DNA of 64,000 bases from the NCBI GenBank assembly GCA_001298545.1, contig LJCX01000026.1, positions 372,001-436,000 on the forward strand, in the 5' to 3' direction. Within the stretch, counting starts at the first letter, position 1, and each line of letters begins with the position of its first letter. The notes beneath the pieces are model-generated. The model did no database searches. It was not told the DNA's origin and saw only the letters and a program-made list of their open reading frames with translations. A program made the translations under genes and the position numbers. The stretch comes from Actinobacteria bacterium OV320 (lineage in GTDB: Bacteria > Actinomycetota > Actinomycetes > Streptomycetales > Streptomycetaceae). Of the stretch, positions 1 through 8,183 are shown one piece after another.

Positions 1-2
1 GC

Positions 3-260
3 CATCCGCCGGCCGTGCAGTCCGTCGGCTTCGCCGTGGCCGCCGGTGTTCTCTCCTCGGCGGTGCCCTACCTCGCCGATCTGTTCACGCTGCGCCATGT
101 GCCCGCCGCCGCGTTCGGCCTGTTCATGAGCGTCAACCCGGTGCTCGCCGCACTGGTCGGCCGGTTCGGGCTGGGGCAGGACCTCGGCCTCGTCGACTGG
201 TCGGCGATCGCGGCCGTCGTCAGTGCCAACGCCCTCAGCATCCTCGTGCCGCGCCGCTGA
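3..260 (+). CDS. EamA/RhtA-type DMT-family transporter, C-terminal part
   Basis: Only the last 85 codons are in the window; the 5' end lies outside. The translation is hydrophobic, with two to three membrane segments, and contains FGLFMSVNPVLAALVG followed by a WSAIAAVVSANALS helix. That pattern is typical of the last two helices of the second EamA repeat in drug/metabolite exporters such as RhtA-like threonine/homoserine exporters. The stop is TGA 6 bp before the convergent DUF5997 gene. The substrate cannot be inferred from this fragment. Confidence 0.8.
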   Translation, partial: HPPAVQSVGFAVAAGVLSSAVPYLADLFTLRHVPAAAFGLFMSVNPVLAALVGRFGLGQDLGLVDWSAIAAVVSANALSILVPRR

Positions 261-266
261 CCGGGG

Positions 267-653
267 TCAGGACTCGGATCGCTCCGCGTTGCGCTTCTTG
301 ATACGGACGGTCTCCTTGCGGACCTCGGCCTGCGTGGCGCGCTCCTTCTCCAGCCACTCGGGCTTGGCGTCCTTGACGGCCTCGATCTGCTCGGTGGTGA
401 GCGCCTCGGTCACCCCGGCGCGGGCCAGGCCGGCGATGGAGACGCCCAGCTTGGCCGCGACCACCGGACGGGGGTGCGGGCCGGTCTCGCGCAGCTTGAG
501 CAGCCACTCGGGCGGGTTGGCCTGGAGTTCGTTCAGCTCGGCGCGCGAGACGACGCCCTCCTGGAACTCGGCGGGCGTGGCGGGGAGGTGCACACCCAGC
601 TTCTTCGCCGCGGTGGCGGGCTTCATCGTCTGGGTGTTCTGCTGCGACTTCAT
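267..653 (-). CDS. DUF5997 family protein
   Basis: This is a 128-residue, highly charged, soluble protein starting MKSQQNTQTMKPATAAKKLG. It has an N-terminal TAAKKLGV helix, a PEWLLKLRETGPHPRPVVAAKLG core, and a second PEWLEKERAT copy near the C-terminus. That looks like an internal duplication of a small helical unit, and I recognise it as DUF5997. The ATG at 653 was chosen because the family begins there; the longer in-frame extension is antisense to the next gene. It is divergent from the LysR-like gene at 712 with a gap of about 58 bp, so the two may share a control region. DUF5997 and LysR-substrate-domain genes are often adjacent in streptomycetes. Function is unknown. Confidence 0.85.
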   Translation of the reverse strand: MKSQQNTQTMKPATAAKKLGVHLPATPAEFQEGVVSRAELNELQANPPEWLLKLRETGPHPRPVVAAKLGVSIAGLARAGVTEALTTEQIEAVKDAKPEWLEKERATQAEVRKETVRIKKRNAERSES

Positions 654-711
654 ACCGTCCAGGGTATCGGCCGCGGCGAAGACCTCCGACCACAGCCGGT
701 AGCCTGGCGGG

Positions 712-1524
712 ATGACCGACTCGGCGGACTCCCCCTCGTTCCGGCTCGCGTACGTCCCCGGAGTGACGCCCGCCAAGTGGGTGCGGATCTGGGCGGAGCG
801 CCTGCCCGACACCCCCCTCGGCCTCCTCCAGGTGACCCCCGCGGAGGCCTCCGACGTCTTGCGCGAGGGTGCCGCGGACGCCGCCCTCGTGCGGCTTCCG
901 GTCGACCGTACGGTGTTCAGCGCGATCCCTCTGTACACGGAGACCACCGTCGTCGTGGTCCCCCGGGACCATGTGATCACCGCGGCCGAGGAGGTCACGG
1001 TGGCCGACCTCGCCGACGAGGTGGTCCTCCACCCGCTGGACGACGTCCTCGGCTGGGAGCAGCCGCCCGGCGAGGCCGCCTTCGAGCGCCCGGCGACCAC
1101 CGAGGACGCGATCGAGCTGGTCGCGGCGAACATCGGCGTGCTGGTCGTGCCCCAGTCCCTGGCCCGCCTGCACCACCGCAAGGACCTCACCTACCGGACG
1201 GTCGTCGACGCCCCCCGGTCGGACATCGCCCTCGCCTGGCCCGAGGAGGCGACCACCGAGCTGGTCGAGGACTTCATCGGCATCGTCCGCGGCCGCACCG
1301 TCAACAGCACGCGGGGCCGGGCCCAGCAGGCTCCGGCGGCGGAGCGCAAGGGCGAGCGCGAGCGTCGGAAGCCGCAGGCCGGCGGGGGCGCGGGCAAGAA
1401 CACCGCCGGAGGCGCCCGCGGCCGCGGCCCAGGCGCCAAGGGTGGTGGCGCCAAGGGCGGCGCCGCGAAGGGCGGCGGCGGTCGGCGCGGTACCGGCGGC
1501 GGCAAGCCCCGCCGCCGGTCGTAG
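712..1524 (+). CDS. LysR-type substrate-binding-domain protein without HTH
   Basis: The 270-residue protein begins directly with a LysR effector-binding fold (FRLAYVPGVTPAKW, then DAALVRLPVD, VVVVPRDHV and ANIGVLVVPQSLA). The usual N-terminal winged HTH of LysR regulators is absent, so it may be a ligand sensor or a regulator partner and not a DNA binder by itself. From about residue 205 it turns into an Ala/Gly/Lys/Arg-rich tail with AKGGGAKGGAAKGGGGRR repeats, which is basic and probably disordered and could bind nucleic acid. It is divergent from the DUF5997 gene. The tail is the least conserved part and is encoded by GC-repetitive DNA. Confidence 0.85.
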   Translation: MTDSADSPSFRLAYVPGVTPAKWVRIWAERLPDTPLGLLQVTPAEASDVLREGAADAALVRLPVDRTVFSAIPLYTETTVVVVPRDHVITAAEEVTVADLADEVVLHPLDDVLGWEQPPGEAAFERPATTEDAIELVAANIGVLVVPQSLARLHHRKDLTYRTVVDAPRSDIALAWPEEATTELVEDFIGIVRGRTVNSTRGRAQQAPAAERKGERERRKPQAGGGAGKNTAGGARGRGPGAKGGGAKGGAAKGGGGRRGTGGGKPRRRS

Positions 1525-1537
1525 CGGGCTCGCGCCC

Positions 1538-4324
1538 TCAGGGCACGTAGGTCGCCCCGCGCGCGGTGCGCACCACCTTCGCCCCGTCGGCCGCGCCGAG
1601 CAGCCCGGCGGCCACCCAGGCGGCCACCACCGTCCGTACCCGCGCCACCAGCGCAGGCTTCCCGCGGAACGGCGCCCCTGCCCACACCTCGTCGAGCAGG
1701 GTGGTGCCGTCCGTCCTCGCCGGGTTGGCCACGCCCGAGTCGCTGTTGCCGAAGACGATCCCGGGCTCGGCCCGCCGTACATAGGCGTGGGTCGGATCCT
1801 CGGTGCCCTCGTGGAACGGGGCGAACTCGGTGCCGTCGAGCGTGAAGTGCAGCGGCTTCCCGCTCACCGGCGCGAGGGAGGGCAGCAGGTCGCCGGAGAG
1901 GGCCGCGTTGCGGTAGAGGCCGAACTCCAGGTAGGTCGTCGCGGAGTCGCGGGCGACGAGGTTGACCGGACCGTGGAACAGGGTCTGGAGCGACGGGTCG
2001 TCGGGCGCCTTCTCGACCCGCAGCCGGAACGGCATCGTCACCCGGACCACGTCCCCGTCGCGCCAGGTCCGTGACACCGTGAAGTAACTTCCGGGCACCG
2101 GCGTCCCGCCGGCCTTGCGCCCGTTGACCGTCACCCCGAAGCCGGCCGTCGCCCAGGACGGCACGCGCAGCCGCAGCGCGAAGGCGCCCCGGCGTCCCCG
2201 GACGGTGAGCGTGCTGCCCTGTTCGCGCGGGAAGCCCGTGCGCTGCGTGACGGTGACGCCCTTCTCGGCCCAGGTGAGCGTGGACGGGCTGTACAGGTTG
2301 ACGTACAGCGCGCTGTCGTCGGCCGCCCTGAAGTACACCGAGTCCTGGTACTTGGTGGCGCTCTCCATGCCGGTGCCCTCGCAGCAGGTCGTGCCCTGCT
2401 TGGGGGTGTAGTCGCGCACATGGCCCGGGCTGAGCCCGATGAAGTACGTGACCAGCGGCTTCTCCGCGTCCGGAGTGTCCTGCCGGGAGCCGAGGACCTG
2501 GTTGTACAGGGCCCGCTCGTAGTAGTCCATGTAGGCCGGGTCCTGCTCGTGGAGGAAGAGCAACCGGCTCAGCTTCAGCATGTTGTACGCGCAGCAGGTC
2601 TCGGCGGTGGTCGCGCCGATCGTCCCCGCGATGACGTCCCTCGCCTTCCAGAACTCGGCCGTGCTGGTGCCGCCGATGCCGTACATGCGGTGCGGTACGA
2701 CCATGCGCCAGAAGTTCTTCGCGGCGGTGAGGTAGCGCGCCTCGCCCGTCGCGTCGTACAGCCGCACCAGCCCGGTGAAGATCGGGATGTGCTGGTTGGC
2801 GTGCAGCCCGTCGAGCGTGTCGATGTCGGCCGCGCAGGCGTCGATGAGCCTGTCGAGGTCGAACAGCCGGGCCAGCGCGAGATGTTCGGCCCTGCCGGAG
2901 AGGGCGTGCAGATCGCAGATCGCCTCGACGATGCCGCCGAACTCCCCGCTGGAGAAGATCCCCCACATGCGCTGGAGCGTCGCCTCGGGCAGCTTCGACA
3001 GCCGGGAGTACATCCAGTCGCACATCCCGGACGCCAGGTCGAGCGCGCGGTCGTCGTCGGTGGCCAGGTACGCGTCCAGCAGTCCCCGGAGGATCTTGTG
3101 GGCGGTGTAGTAGGGCGCCCACACCTTCGTGTAGTCGGGGCCGGTCATCGACTCCAGCTGGATGAACTGGGTCTCCGGGTAGGCCGAGAGGAACCCGGGA
3201 TGGCTGGGGCCGTCCCAGGTGCGGCGCAGGGTGGCGGTCAGGCCGCGTCCGGAGGCGTCCGCGAAGGTGCTCCCCGAGGTCTCGTCGAAGGCGTACGAGG
3301 CGAGGTCGCCGGCCGTCCGGCCGCTCCGCAACCCGGCGACCTCGTCGGCGGTCAGGGCGCGCGACCAGACGTCGAAGCCGCCGAAGGCGCCCGCGAAGAC
3401 GGGGTCGGACGCGTAGTGGGACCGGCCGAGCCAGTGGCCGGTGAGGGCGCCGAGGGCGGCCGGGGTGAGCGACATGGCGGTGTTGCGGGCCACTGCCGTG
3501 CCGTCGACGTACAGGGTGCCGGTGCCCCCGGCGAGGGTCACCGCGAGGTGGCTCCACCGGTTCAGGGGCAGCGCGGACGTGCCGTCGAGTCCCTGCTCGC
3601 CGCCCGGCCCGCCGGTGGTGATGGCGAACCGGGGCGCCCCGCTCGCGTTGCGGGCGGCTAGGTACAGATACCGGGTCGTGTCGTTGCCGCAGTCGAGGAT
3701 CCGGGTCCAGGCGGCGTCATGGGTGGGCTTCACCCAGGCGGCGAGGGTGACCTCGGTGGCGCCGCCGAGCACGCCGGAGGGCAGGTCGACGTACCGGTAG
3801 GAGCCGCGGACGTTCTCCACGGCCGTACCGAACCTCCCGTCGGTGCTCAGGACGGCGGGATCGTGCCGCAGGGCCTCGCGCGCCTCCGTCAGCGCGCCGA
3901 TCGCCGTGCGGATCCGGTCCGCGAACACCTGCTCCGCGGTGCTCGCGTACGCCTGGGAGAGCATGGTCAGGAAGTGCCCGGTGTAGTGGCCGCGCAGATT
4001 GCCGTTGGCTTCCCCGTCCAGGCCCTCCCAGCCCCCGGGGGCGACCGCGCCGAGGGTGGAGAGGCCGGCGTTGGCGCGGAAGACCTGGAGCAGCCGGTTC
4101 ACGTCGTAGCCGCGGGCGTGGTCGAGCATCAGCTGCCGCTTGGCGGCGAAGACACCGGCGCCGAGCGCGACGTCCCCGAGGCCGAAGGGCCGCAGCGACC
4201 AGGCGGCCGAGGGCGGGAGCGCGGCGGCGGAGGCCCCCGCGGCGGCGGTGGCGGACATCGCGGGGACGGCCGCCGTGAGCATCGCGCTCCGGAGCAGGAT
4301 CCGTCGGGTGAGGGGCGGTGCCAT
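1538..4324 (-). CDS. Secreted GH127-family beta-L-arabinofuranosidase with inserted LamG domain
   Basis: This 928-residue enzyme starts MAPPLTRRILLRSAML, a twin-arginine-like signal followed by an Ala-rich hydrophobic stretch. The catalytic fold begins near residue 45 (LGDVALGAGVFAAKRQ), is interrupted by a LamG/concanavalin-like domain at about 165-365 (VTLAAWVKPTH, LYVDGTAVARN, GFDVWSRALTADEV), and resumes to the end. The family's catalytic and zinc-site residues appear to be present: E557 in AEFWKARD, E575 and C577 in ETCCAYN, and the C647-C648 pair in GTTCCEGTG. In GH127 a cysteine acts as nucleophile. The ATG at 4324 has GGAGGAG 5-11 bp upstream, so the longer start at 4357 is unlikely. 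Likely role: release of L-arabinose from plant glycans outside the cell. Confidence 0.88.
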   Translation of the reverse strand: MAPPLTRRILLRSAMLTAAVPAMSATAAAGASAAALPPSAAWSLRPFGLGDVALGAGVFAAKRQLMLDHARGYDVNRLLQVFRANAGLSTLGAVAPGGWEGLDGEANGNLRGHYTGHFLTMLSQAYASTAEQVFADRIRTAIGALTEAREALRHDPAVLSTDGRFGTAVENVRGSYRYVDLPSGVLGGATEVTLAAWVKPTHDAAWTRILDCGNDTTRYLYLAARNASGAPRFAITTGGPGGEQGLDGTSALPLNRWSHLAVTLAGGTGTLYVDGTAVARNTAMSLTPAALGALTGHWLGRSHYASDPVFAGAFGGFDVWSRALTADEVAGLRSGRTAGDLASYAFDETSGSTFADASGRGLTATLRRTWDGPSHPGFLSAYPETQFIQLESMTGPDYTKVWAPYYTAHKILRGLLDAYLATDDDRALDLASGMCDWMYSRLSKLPEATLQRMWGIFSSGEFGGIVEAICDLHALSGRAEHLALARLFDLDRLIDACAADIDTLDGLHANQHIPIFTGLVRLYDATGEARYLTAAKNFWRMVVPHRMYGIGGTSTAEFWKARDVIAGTIGATTAETCCAYNMLKLSRLLFLHEQDPAYMDYYERALYNQVLGSRQDTPDAEKPLVTYFIGLSPGHVRDYTPKQGTTCCEGTGMESATKYQDSVYFRAADDSALYVNLYSPSTLTWAEKGVTVTQRTGFPREQGSTLTVRGRRGAFALRLRVPSWATAGFGVTVNGRKAGGTPVPGSYFTVSRTWRDGDVVRVTMPFRLRVEKAPDDPSLQTLFHGPVNLVARDSATTYLEFGLYRNAALSGDLLPSLAPVSGKPLHFTLDGTEFAPFHEGTEDPTHAYVRRAEPGIVFGNSDSGVANPARTDGTTLLDEVWAGAPFRGKPALVARVRTVVAAWVAAGLLGAADGAKVVRTARGATYVP

Positions 4325-4359
4325 GTGCTGCTCCTCCGGTCCACAGGTGATCGACACGT

Positions 4360-4379
4360 CCGTTCGACATCACGAACGG
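4360..4379. promoter_or_regulatory. Inverted repeat upstream of the GH127 gene
   Basis: CCGTTCG (4360-4366) and CGAACGG (4373-4379) form a perfect 7-bp inverted repeat around a 6-bp spacer, about 36 bp before the GH127 start. The layout suits a dimeric repressor such as an IclR- or GntR-type protein. The identity of that protein is inference only. Confidence 0.45.
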
Positions 4380-4463
4380 TGTGCGGATGGTCGACCAGAC
4401 GCTAGAGGGGTGGTGGATGAGCGTCAACGGTCCTGACGGGACGGAAAGTTGCGAGGGCGACCG

Positions 4464-4940
4464 CTACTTCGAGGCCGCTCGTCCGATCGACTCCACCAGG
4501 GGCAGCAGCCGGTGCGGCACGCGCTCGCGCAGGGCGACCTCGCTGCGGGTGCGGACCACGCCGGGCAGGCTGATCAGCTTCTGGATCACGTCCTCCAGGT
4601 GCGCGTTGTCGCGCGCCACGACCCGGGTGATCAGATCGCCGCCACCGGTGATGGAGAACGCCTCGACGATCTCCGGTACGGCGGCCAGCGCGTCGCCCAC
4701 GTCGTCGAGGTGCCCCTGGGTGACCTCGATGTGCACGAACGCGAGCACCGGGTGGCCCAGTGCGGCGGGGGAGAGCGACGGCGCCACGCCGGTGATCACG
4801 CCGTCCCGCTCCAGCCGGTCGAGACGGGCCTGAAGGGTGCCGCGCGCGACGCCGAGGAGCCGGGCGTACTCCCGCACGCTCGTCCGCGGCTGCTCGAGCA
4901 GCAGGCGCAGGATGCGGGTGTCCAGCTCGTCCACGGCCAT
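4464..4940 (-). CDS. Lrp/AsnC family transcriptional regulator
   Basis: The 158-residue protein has an N-terminal HTH (LDTRILRLLLEQPRTSVREY, then LGVARGTLQARLDRLERDGVI) and a C-terminal RAM/AsnC effector domain (FVHIEVTQGHLDDVGDAL, then ITGGGDLITRVVARD). This is the full length and order expected for a feast/famine regulator, probably responding to an amino acid or small acid. It is divergent from the FUSC membrane protein at 5253. Two related motifs in the intergenic region (4983-4995 and 5105-5117) are candidate binding sites, suggesting that it controls itself and the FUSC gene. Confidence 0.92.
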   Translation of the reverse strand: MAVDELDTRILRLLLEQPRTSVREYARLLGVARGTLQARLDRLERDGVITGVAPSLSPAALGHPVLAFVHIEVTQGHLDDVGDALAAVPEIVEAFSITGGGDLITRVVARDNAHLEDVIQKLISLPGVVRTRSEVALRERVPHRLLPLVESIGRAASK

Positions 4941-4982
4941 CCGGCGGGCCTCCTCGCACGTTCGTGATCAGCGCCGACTGTA

Positions 4983-4995
4983 CCAATGGCCCAGT
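4983..4995 (+). promoter_or_regulatory. Candidate Lrp-type site, copy 1
   Basis: CCAATGGCCCAGT lies just upstream of the Lrp/AsnC gene start. It matches copy 2 at 5105-5117 except for one base, and the inner CCAATGG and CCATTGG are reverse complements. Repeated degenerate sites between a regulator and its divergent target are typical of Lrp-family control. Confidence 0.45.
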
Positions 4996-5104
4996 ATGAC
5001 GGGCGGGGCCCGAGCCGCCGGCCGGGTGGGCGCCACCGCCGAAGCCGTCGTGAGGAGTGTGCCGATGGCAGGCTGGTGGCGAGGGGATTCCGGTCTGGTG
5101 TGAG

Positions 5105-5117
5105 CCATTGGCCCAGT
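5105..5117 (+). promoter_or_regulatory. Candidate Lrp-type site, copy 2
   Basis: CCATTGGCCCAGT, 122 bp from copy 1, sits upstream of the FUSC gene. The distance is about 11.6 helical turns, compatible with looping or wrapping by an octameric Lrp-type protein. Confidence 0.45.
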
Positions 5118-5252
5118 CGACCGGGCCCCTGTTGAACCACCAGCCCTCAGGATGCTCAAATGGGGGTGTCGATGGCGCTGCGGACCCCCGCGGCGCCTTT
5201 CTCATGTCGCGGTACGTCCGTGGCGCATCAGGGTGGGGAAGGGCGGGGCAGC

Positions 5253-6767
5253 TTGCTGAAGAGGGCGTTCGTGGCACCGGATCCCGGACGGGTGCGACTG
5301 CGGTTCGCCTCCCGGGCCGTGCTCGGCATCGGGCTGGCCGTCGCGCTGTGCGGGCCGGCCGGGCTTTCGCTGGTGGCGGCCATCACCGGTGGCCTGGCCG
5401 CGCTGCTCGCGCTGTTCACGGTGACGGACCCGACGGTGCGCGGACAGGCCGTGACCACCGCCCTGCTCCCGGTCGTCGGGCTGCCGGTACTGGCGCTCGC
5501 GGCCGTCCTGCACGACGTGCCCGTCGCCCGTGACGCGGCCTTCCTCGCCGTGGTCGGGGCCGGGGTGTACGCGCGGCGCTGGGGGCCGCGCGGGCACTCG
5601 CTCGGGGTGTTCGCGTTCATGACCTTCTTCGCCGCCCAGTTCCTGCACACCGTCCCCGGTCAGCTGCCCGAGCTGTGCGCGGCCGTCCTGCTGTCGGTCG
5701 CCGCCTCGTCCGCGGTGCGGTTCGGGGTGTGGCCCTACGAACGACGGCTCCCGGCGCCGGCGGCCGTCGCCCCGCCGACCGGCGGGACCGGGCTGGCGCG
5801 GATCACCACGCGACAGGCGACGCAGGCGACCGTGGGCGCCGGGATCGCCCTCGTCGCCGGACAGGCCCTGTCGGACCAGCGGTGGTACTGGGCCGTGGGC
5901 GCCACCTGGTGGGTGTTCGTGAACACCACCTCGCGCGGCGAGACCCTCGTACGGGGATTCCGGCGGTTCCTCGGGACGGTCCTCGGGATCGTGCTGGGTC
6001 TGCTCGTGGCCCTGCCCCTGCACGGCGAGCCGGTGGCGACCGCCCTTGTTGTCGCGGTCGGCGTCTTCGGGATCTTCTACTCGGCCGCCGTGTCGTACAC
6101 CTGGATGATGCTCGCCGTCACCGTCATGGCGAGCGCGCTGTACGGGCTGCTCGGCCTGCTCGACCCGGCGCTGCTCGCCCTGCGGGTGACCGAGACGGCC
6201 GTCGGGGCGCTGGGGGCCGCCCTGGCGGTGCTGCTGGTGCTCCCGGTGACCACGCACTCCGTCACCGACGCCTGGGTGGAGCGCGCACTGCGCTGTGTGC
6301 ACCTGTGCACCGCGGAGGCCGCCGCCCGCCTCGCGGGCTCCGAGGCGGCGGACCCGGCCCGGCGGGTGGTCGAACTGGAGCAGATCCTCGCCCGGGTCCG
6401 GCTGTCGCTGGCGCCGCTGGTGCATCCGCTCAGCCCGCTGCGGGCGCGCAAGGGCCGGGCCCGGCACGTGCTGGAACTGCTCGACGACTGTGCCCGCGAG
6501 GTGCGCGGGCTGGCCTCGGTCGCCGCGGACCCCGAGGCCTCGCACGACGCCCGCCTCGTCGCCGCCTGCTGGCGGGTGGAGTCCGCGGTCGAGGCGCTCA
6601 CCGACGCCCCGGCCGACGCCCGCCCCCCCCCCCCCGCCGAAACCGCCGCCGTACCGCTCGGCCCGGGATCCGAGCCGGTGCTGGCCCACCTCCACGCCCT
6701 GGAGCGGGCCCTTCTCGAACTCGCGGTACCCCTGCGCGGCGCACCCCGCGTCCCGGCGGGCGCCTGA
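5253..6767 (+). CDS. FUSC family membrane protein
   Basis: The protein is about 504 residues with two membrane blocks. The N-terminal block runs from AVLGIGLAVALCG to FAFMTFFAAQFLHT. The second (ATVGAGIALVAGQAL, then RWYWAVGATWWVFVNTTSRG, then LGTVLGIVLGLLVALPL) carries the FUSC signature region, followed by a helical cytoplasmic tail. Relatives include aromatic-acid and fusaric-acid efflux components. The TTG at 5253 with GGAAGGGCGGGG upstream, or the GTG at 5271, fits better than the ATG at 5160, whose first 31 codons look non-coding. It is divergent from the Lrp/AsnC regulator and so probably responds to the same effector. The tail contains a run of ten C (about 6626-6635) encoding PPPP, a possible slippage site. 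Confidence 0.85.
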   Translation: MLKRAFVAPDPGRVRLRFASRAVLGIGLAVALCGPAGLSLVAAITGGLAALLALFTVTDPTVRGQAVTTALLPVVGLPVLALAAVLHDVPVARDAAFLAVVGAGVYARRWGPRGHSLGVFAFMTFFAAQFLHTVPGQLPELCAAVLLSVAASSAVRFGVWPYERRLPAPAAVAPPTGGTGLARITTRQATQATVGAGIALVAGQALSDQRWYWAVGATWWVFVNTTSRGETLVRGFRRFLGTVLGIVLGLLVALPLHGEPVATALVVAVGVFGIFYSAAVSYTWMMLAVTVMASALYGLLGLLDPALLALRVTETAVGALGAALAVLLVLPVTTHSVTDAWVERALRCVHLCTAEAAARLAGSEAADPARRVVELEQILARVRLSLAPLVHPLSPLRARKGRARHVLELLDDCAREVRGLASVAADPEASHDARLVAACWRVESAVEALTDAPADARPPPPAETAAVPLGPGSEPVLAHLHALERALLELAVPLRGAPRVPAGA

Positions 6768-6942
6768 GCGGACGCGGCCCGTCTGGCGCGGCAGCCCGCC
6801 ACCGGGGCGCGCTGGGCCGCACCTGCCGACGACGGCCGCACCCACCGCAACCGTCGCCGCACCGTTCTGCGCCTGAGTGAAGGCGGCTCCCGGACGTGGC
6901 GGCCCGCCGGCCGGGGGCCGTCGGACGGTGGGCGAGCGCGCC

Positions 6943-6953
6943 TGGTCTAGACC
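6943..6953. promoter_or_regulatory. DasR-type operator (dre-like site)
   Basis: TGGTCTAGACC is a perfect core of the DasR-responsive element known in streptomycetes (consensus ACTGGTCTAGACCACT). The 16-mer at 6941-6956 matches 14 of 16 positions. It lies about 75 bp upstream of the lactonase-like gene, in the 261-bp gap after the FUSC gene. DasR is the GntR-family N-acetylglucosamine regulator, so this suggests amino-sugar control of the downstream gene. No other feature was seen in the gap. Confidence 0.7.
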
Positions 6954-7028
6954 GCTGGTGATCGACTGCTACGGTCACCCCGAGCAGCAGCGTCAGCAGC
7001 GGCAGCGGCGACCCGGGAGGGGACAGCG

Positions 7029-8069
7029 GTGGCAGACCTCGGCGGAAGGCGACGGCGGGCGTTCATCGGCTCGTTCACGGCGGCTGGAGGGCCCGGGATC
7101 GTGGCTGCCGCCGTGGACCCGGTCAGCGGTGCGCTGACCGTCCTGAGCAGCGTGAACGGCGTCCCCGACCCCTCCTATCTGGCCCTGTCGGCCACCGGGG
7201 ACACGCTGTACGCGGTCAGTGAGACGGCGGACGGCGCGGTGGCCGCGTACCGGGTGACGGGCGACGCGCCGGAGCAGACCGGGCCACCGGTGCCGGTCGG
7301 CGGCAGCGGCCCCACTCACCTCAGCGTGTTCGACGGACACGTTCTCACCGCCAACTACGGCTCCGGCAGCATCACGGCCGTCCCGGTCCGCGCCGACGGC
7401 GGCCTCGCCCGCGTCGCCTCCGGCGTTCTCCGGCACACCGGCTCGGGCCCGCACACGCGACGCCAGCAGGGCCCGCACGCCCACCAGGTGCAGCCCGACC
7501 CGAGCGGCCGCTGGGCGGTCAGCGTGGACCTCGGGACGGATTCCGTACGGGTCTGCGCCCTGCGCGACGGCAGCCCCGTCCTGCACCGGGAACACGCCCT
7601 GCGCCCCGGCTCGGGCCCCCGCCACCTGGCCTTCCACCCGGGAGGCGGCTACGCCTACGTGGTCAACGAGCTCACCCCGACCGTCACCGTCTGCCGCTGG
7701 GACGCCTCGGACGGCTCGCTGAAGCCGCTGGCCGAGGCCGCCGTCCTGCCCGGCGCCCCGGCCGGGGACGCCTACCCCTCGGGTCTCGTCGTCTCGCCCG
7801 ACGGCCGGTTCGTCTGGACCGCCACCCGGGGCGAGGACGTGCTCTCCGTGTTCGCCGTGGAGGGCGCGGGGGAGGCACTGCGGCTGGTCGGGACCGTGCC
7901 CTGCGCCGGACACTGGCCGCGGGCCGTCGCCGAGTCCGGCGGATTCCTGTACGTCGCGAACGAACGCTCGGGCGATGTCACCTGGTTCTCCCTCGACCCG
8001 GCGACCGGCCTGCCCCGGCGCGCCGGCTCGATCGCCGTTCCCGCCGCCTCCTGCGTGGTCCTCGGCTGA
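7029..8069 (+). CDS. Lactonase-family seven-bladed beta-propeller protein
   Basis: This 346-residue soluble protein starts at GTG with GGGAGGGG 6-13 bp upstream. It shows the YVTN-like blade repeats of the Pgl/carboxy-cis,cis-muconate cyclase group: ALSATGDTLYAVSE, HVLTANYGSGSI, HAHQVQPDPSGRWAVSVDLG, HLAFHPGGGYAYVVNE, GLVVSPDGRFVWTATRG and FLYVANERSGDV. Members of this fold hydrolyse 6-phosphogluconolactone or other lactones, but many are uncharacterised, so the substrate is uncertain. A DasR-like operator is just upstream, pointing to amino-sugar or central sugar metabolism. A strong hairpin follows the gene. Confidence 0.88.
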   Translation: MADLGGRRRRAFIGSFTAAGGPGIVAAAVDPVSGALTVLSSVNGVPDPSYLALSATGDTLYAVSETADGAVAAYRVTGDAPEQTGPPVPVGGSGPTHLSVFDGHVLTANYGSGSITAVPVRADGGLARVASGVLRHTGSGPHTRRQQGPHAHQVQPDPSGRWAVSVDLGTDSVRVCALRDGSPVLHREHALRPGSGPRHLAFHPGGGYAYVVNELTPTVTVCRWDASDGSLKPLAEAAVLPGAPAGDAYPSGLVVSPDGRFVWTATRGEDVLSVFAVEGAGEALRLVGTVPCAGHWPRAVAESGGFLYVANERSGDVTWFSLDPATGLPRRAGSIAVPAASCVVLG

Positions 8070-8122
8070 CCCGCACCGCTGTGCCGCGCCCCCGACCGGC
8101 CTCGCGCCGGTCCGGGGCGACG

Positions 8123-8158
8123 CGAAGGGCCCGCTCCACACCCGGAGCGGGCCCTTCG
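8123..8158. terminator. Bidirectional hairpin between convergent genes
   Basis: A perfect 15-bp stem (8123-8137 with 8144-8158) closes a 6-base loop between the lactonase gene and the convergent CbiX-like gene. There is no U-tract, as is common for Streptomyces terminators. Confidence 0.85.
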
Positions 8159-8183
8159 TGCGTACGGCGTCCGTGCGTTCGGT

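Larger units (their letters stand above)
4941..5252. other. Divergent control region between Lrp and FUSC genes
   Basis: These 312 bp carry no convincing gene. The reading frame open from 5160 uses codons poorly matched to Streptomyces and encodes no recognisable sequence before about 5253. The region holds two related CCAWTGGCCCAGT motifs, listed separately. Confidence 0.6.

Noticed and set aside
1191..3557. A 788-codon minus-strand frame over the GH127 gene
   Set aside because: It overlaps the GH127 coding frame, which has clear catalytic motifs; composition is shadow-like.
5160..5252. Upstream ATG start for the FUSC gene
   Set aside because: The first 31 codons look non-coding and there is a better start with ribosome site at 5253 or 5271.
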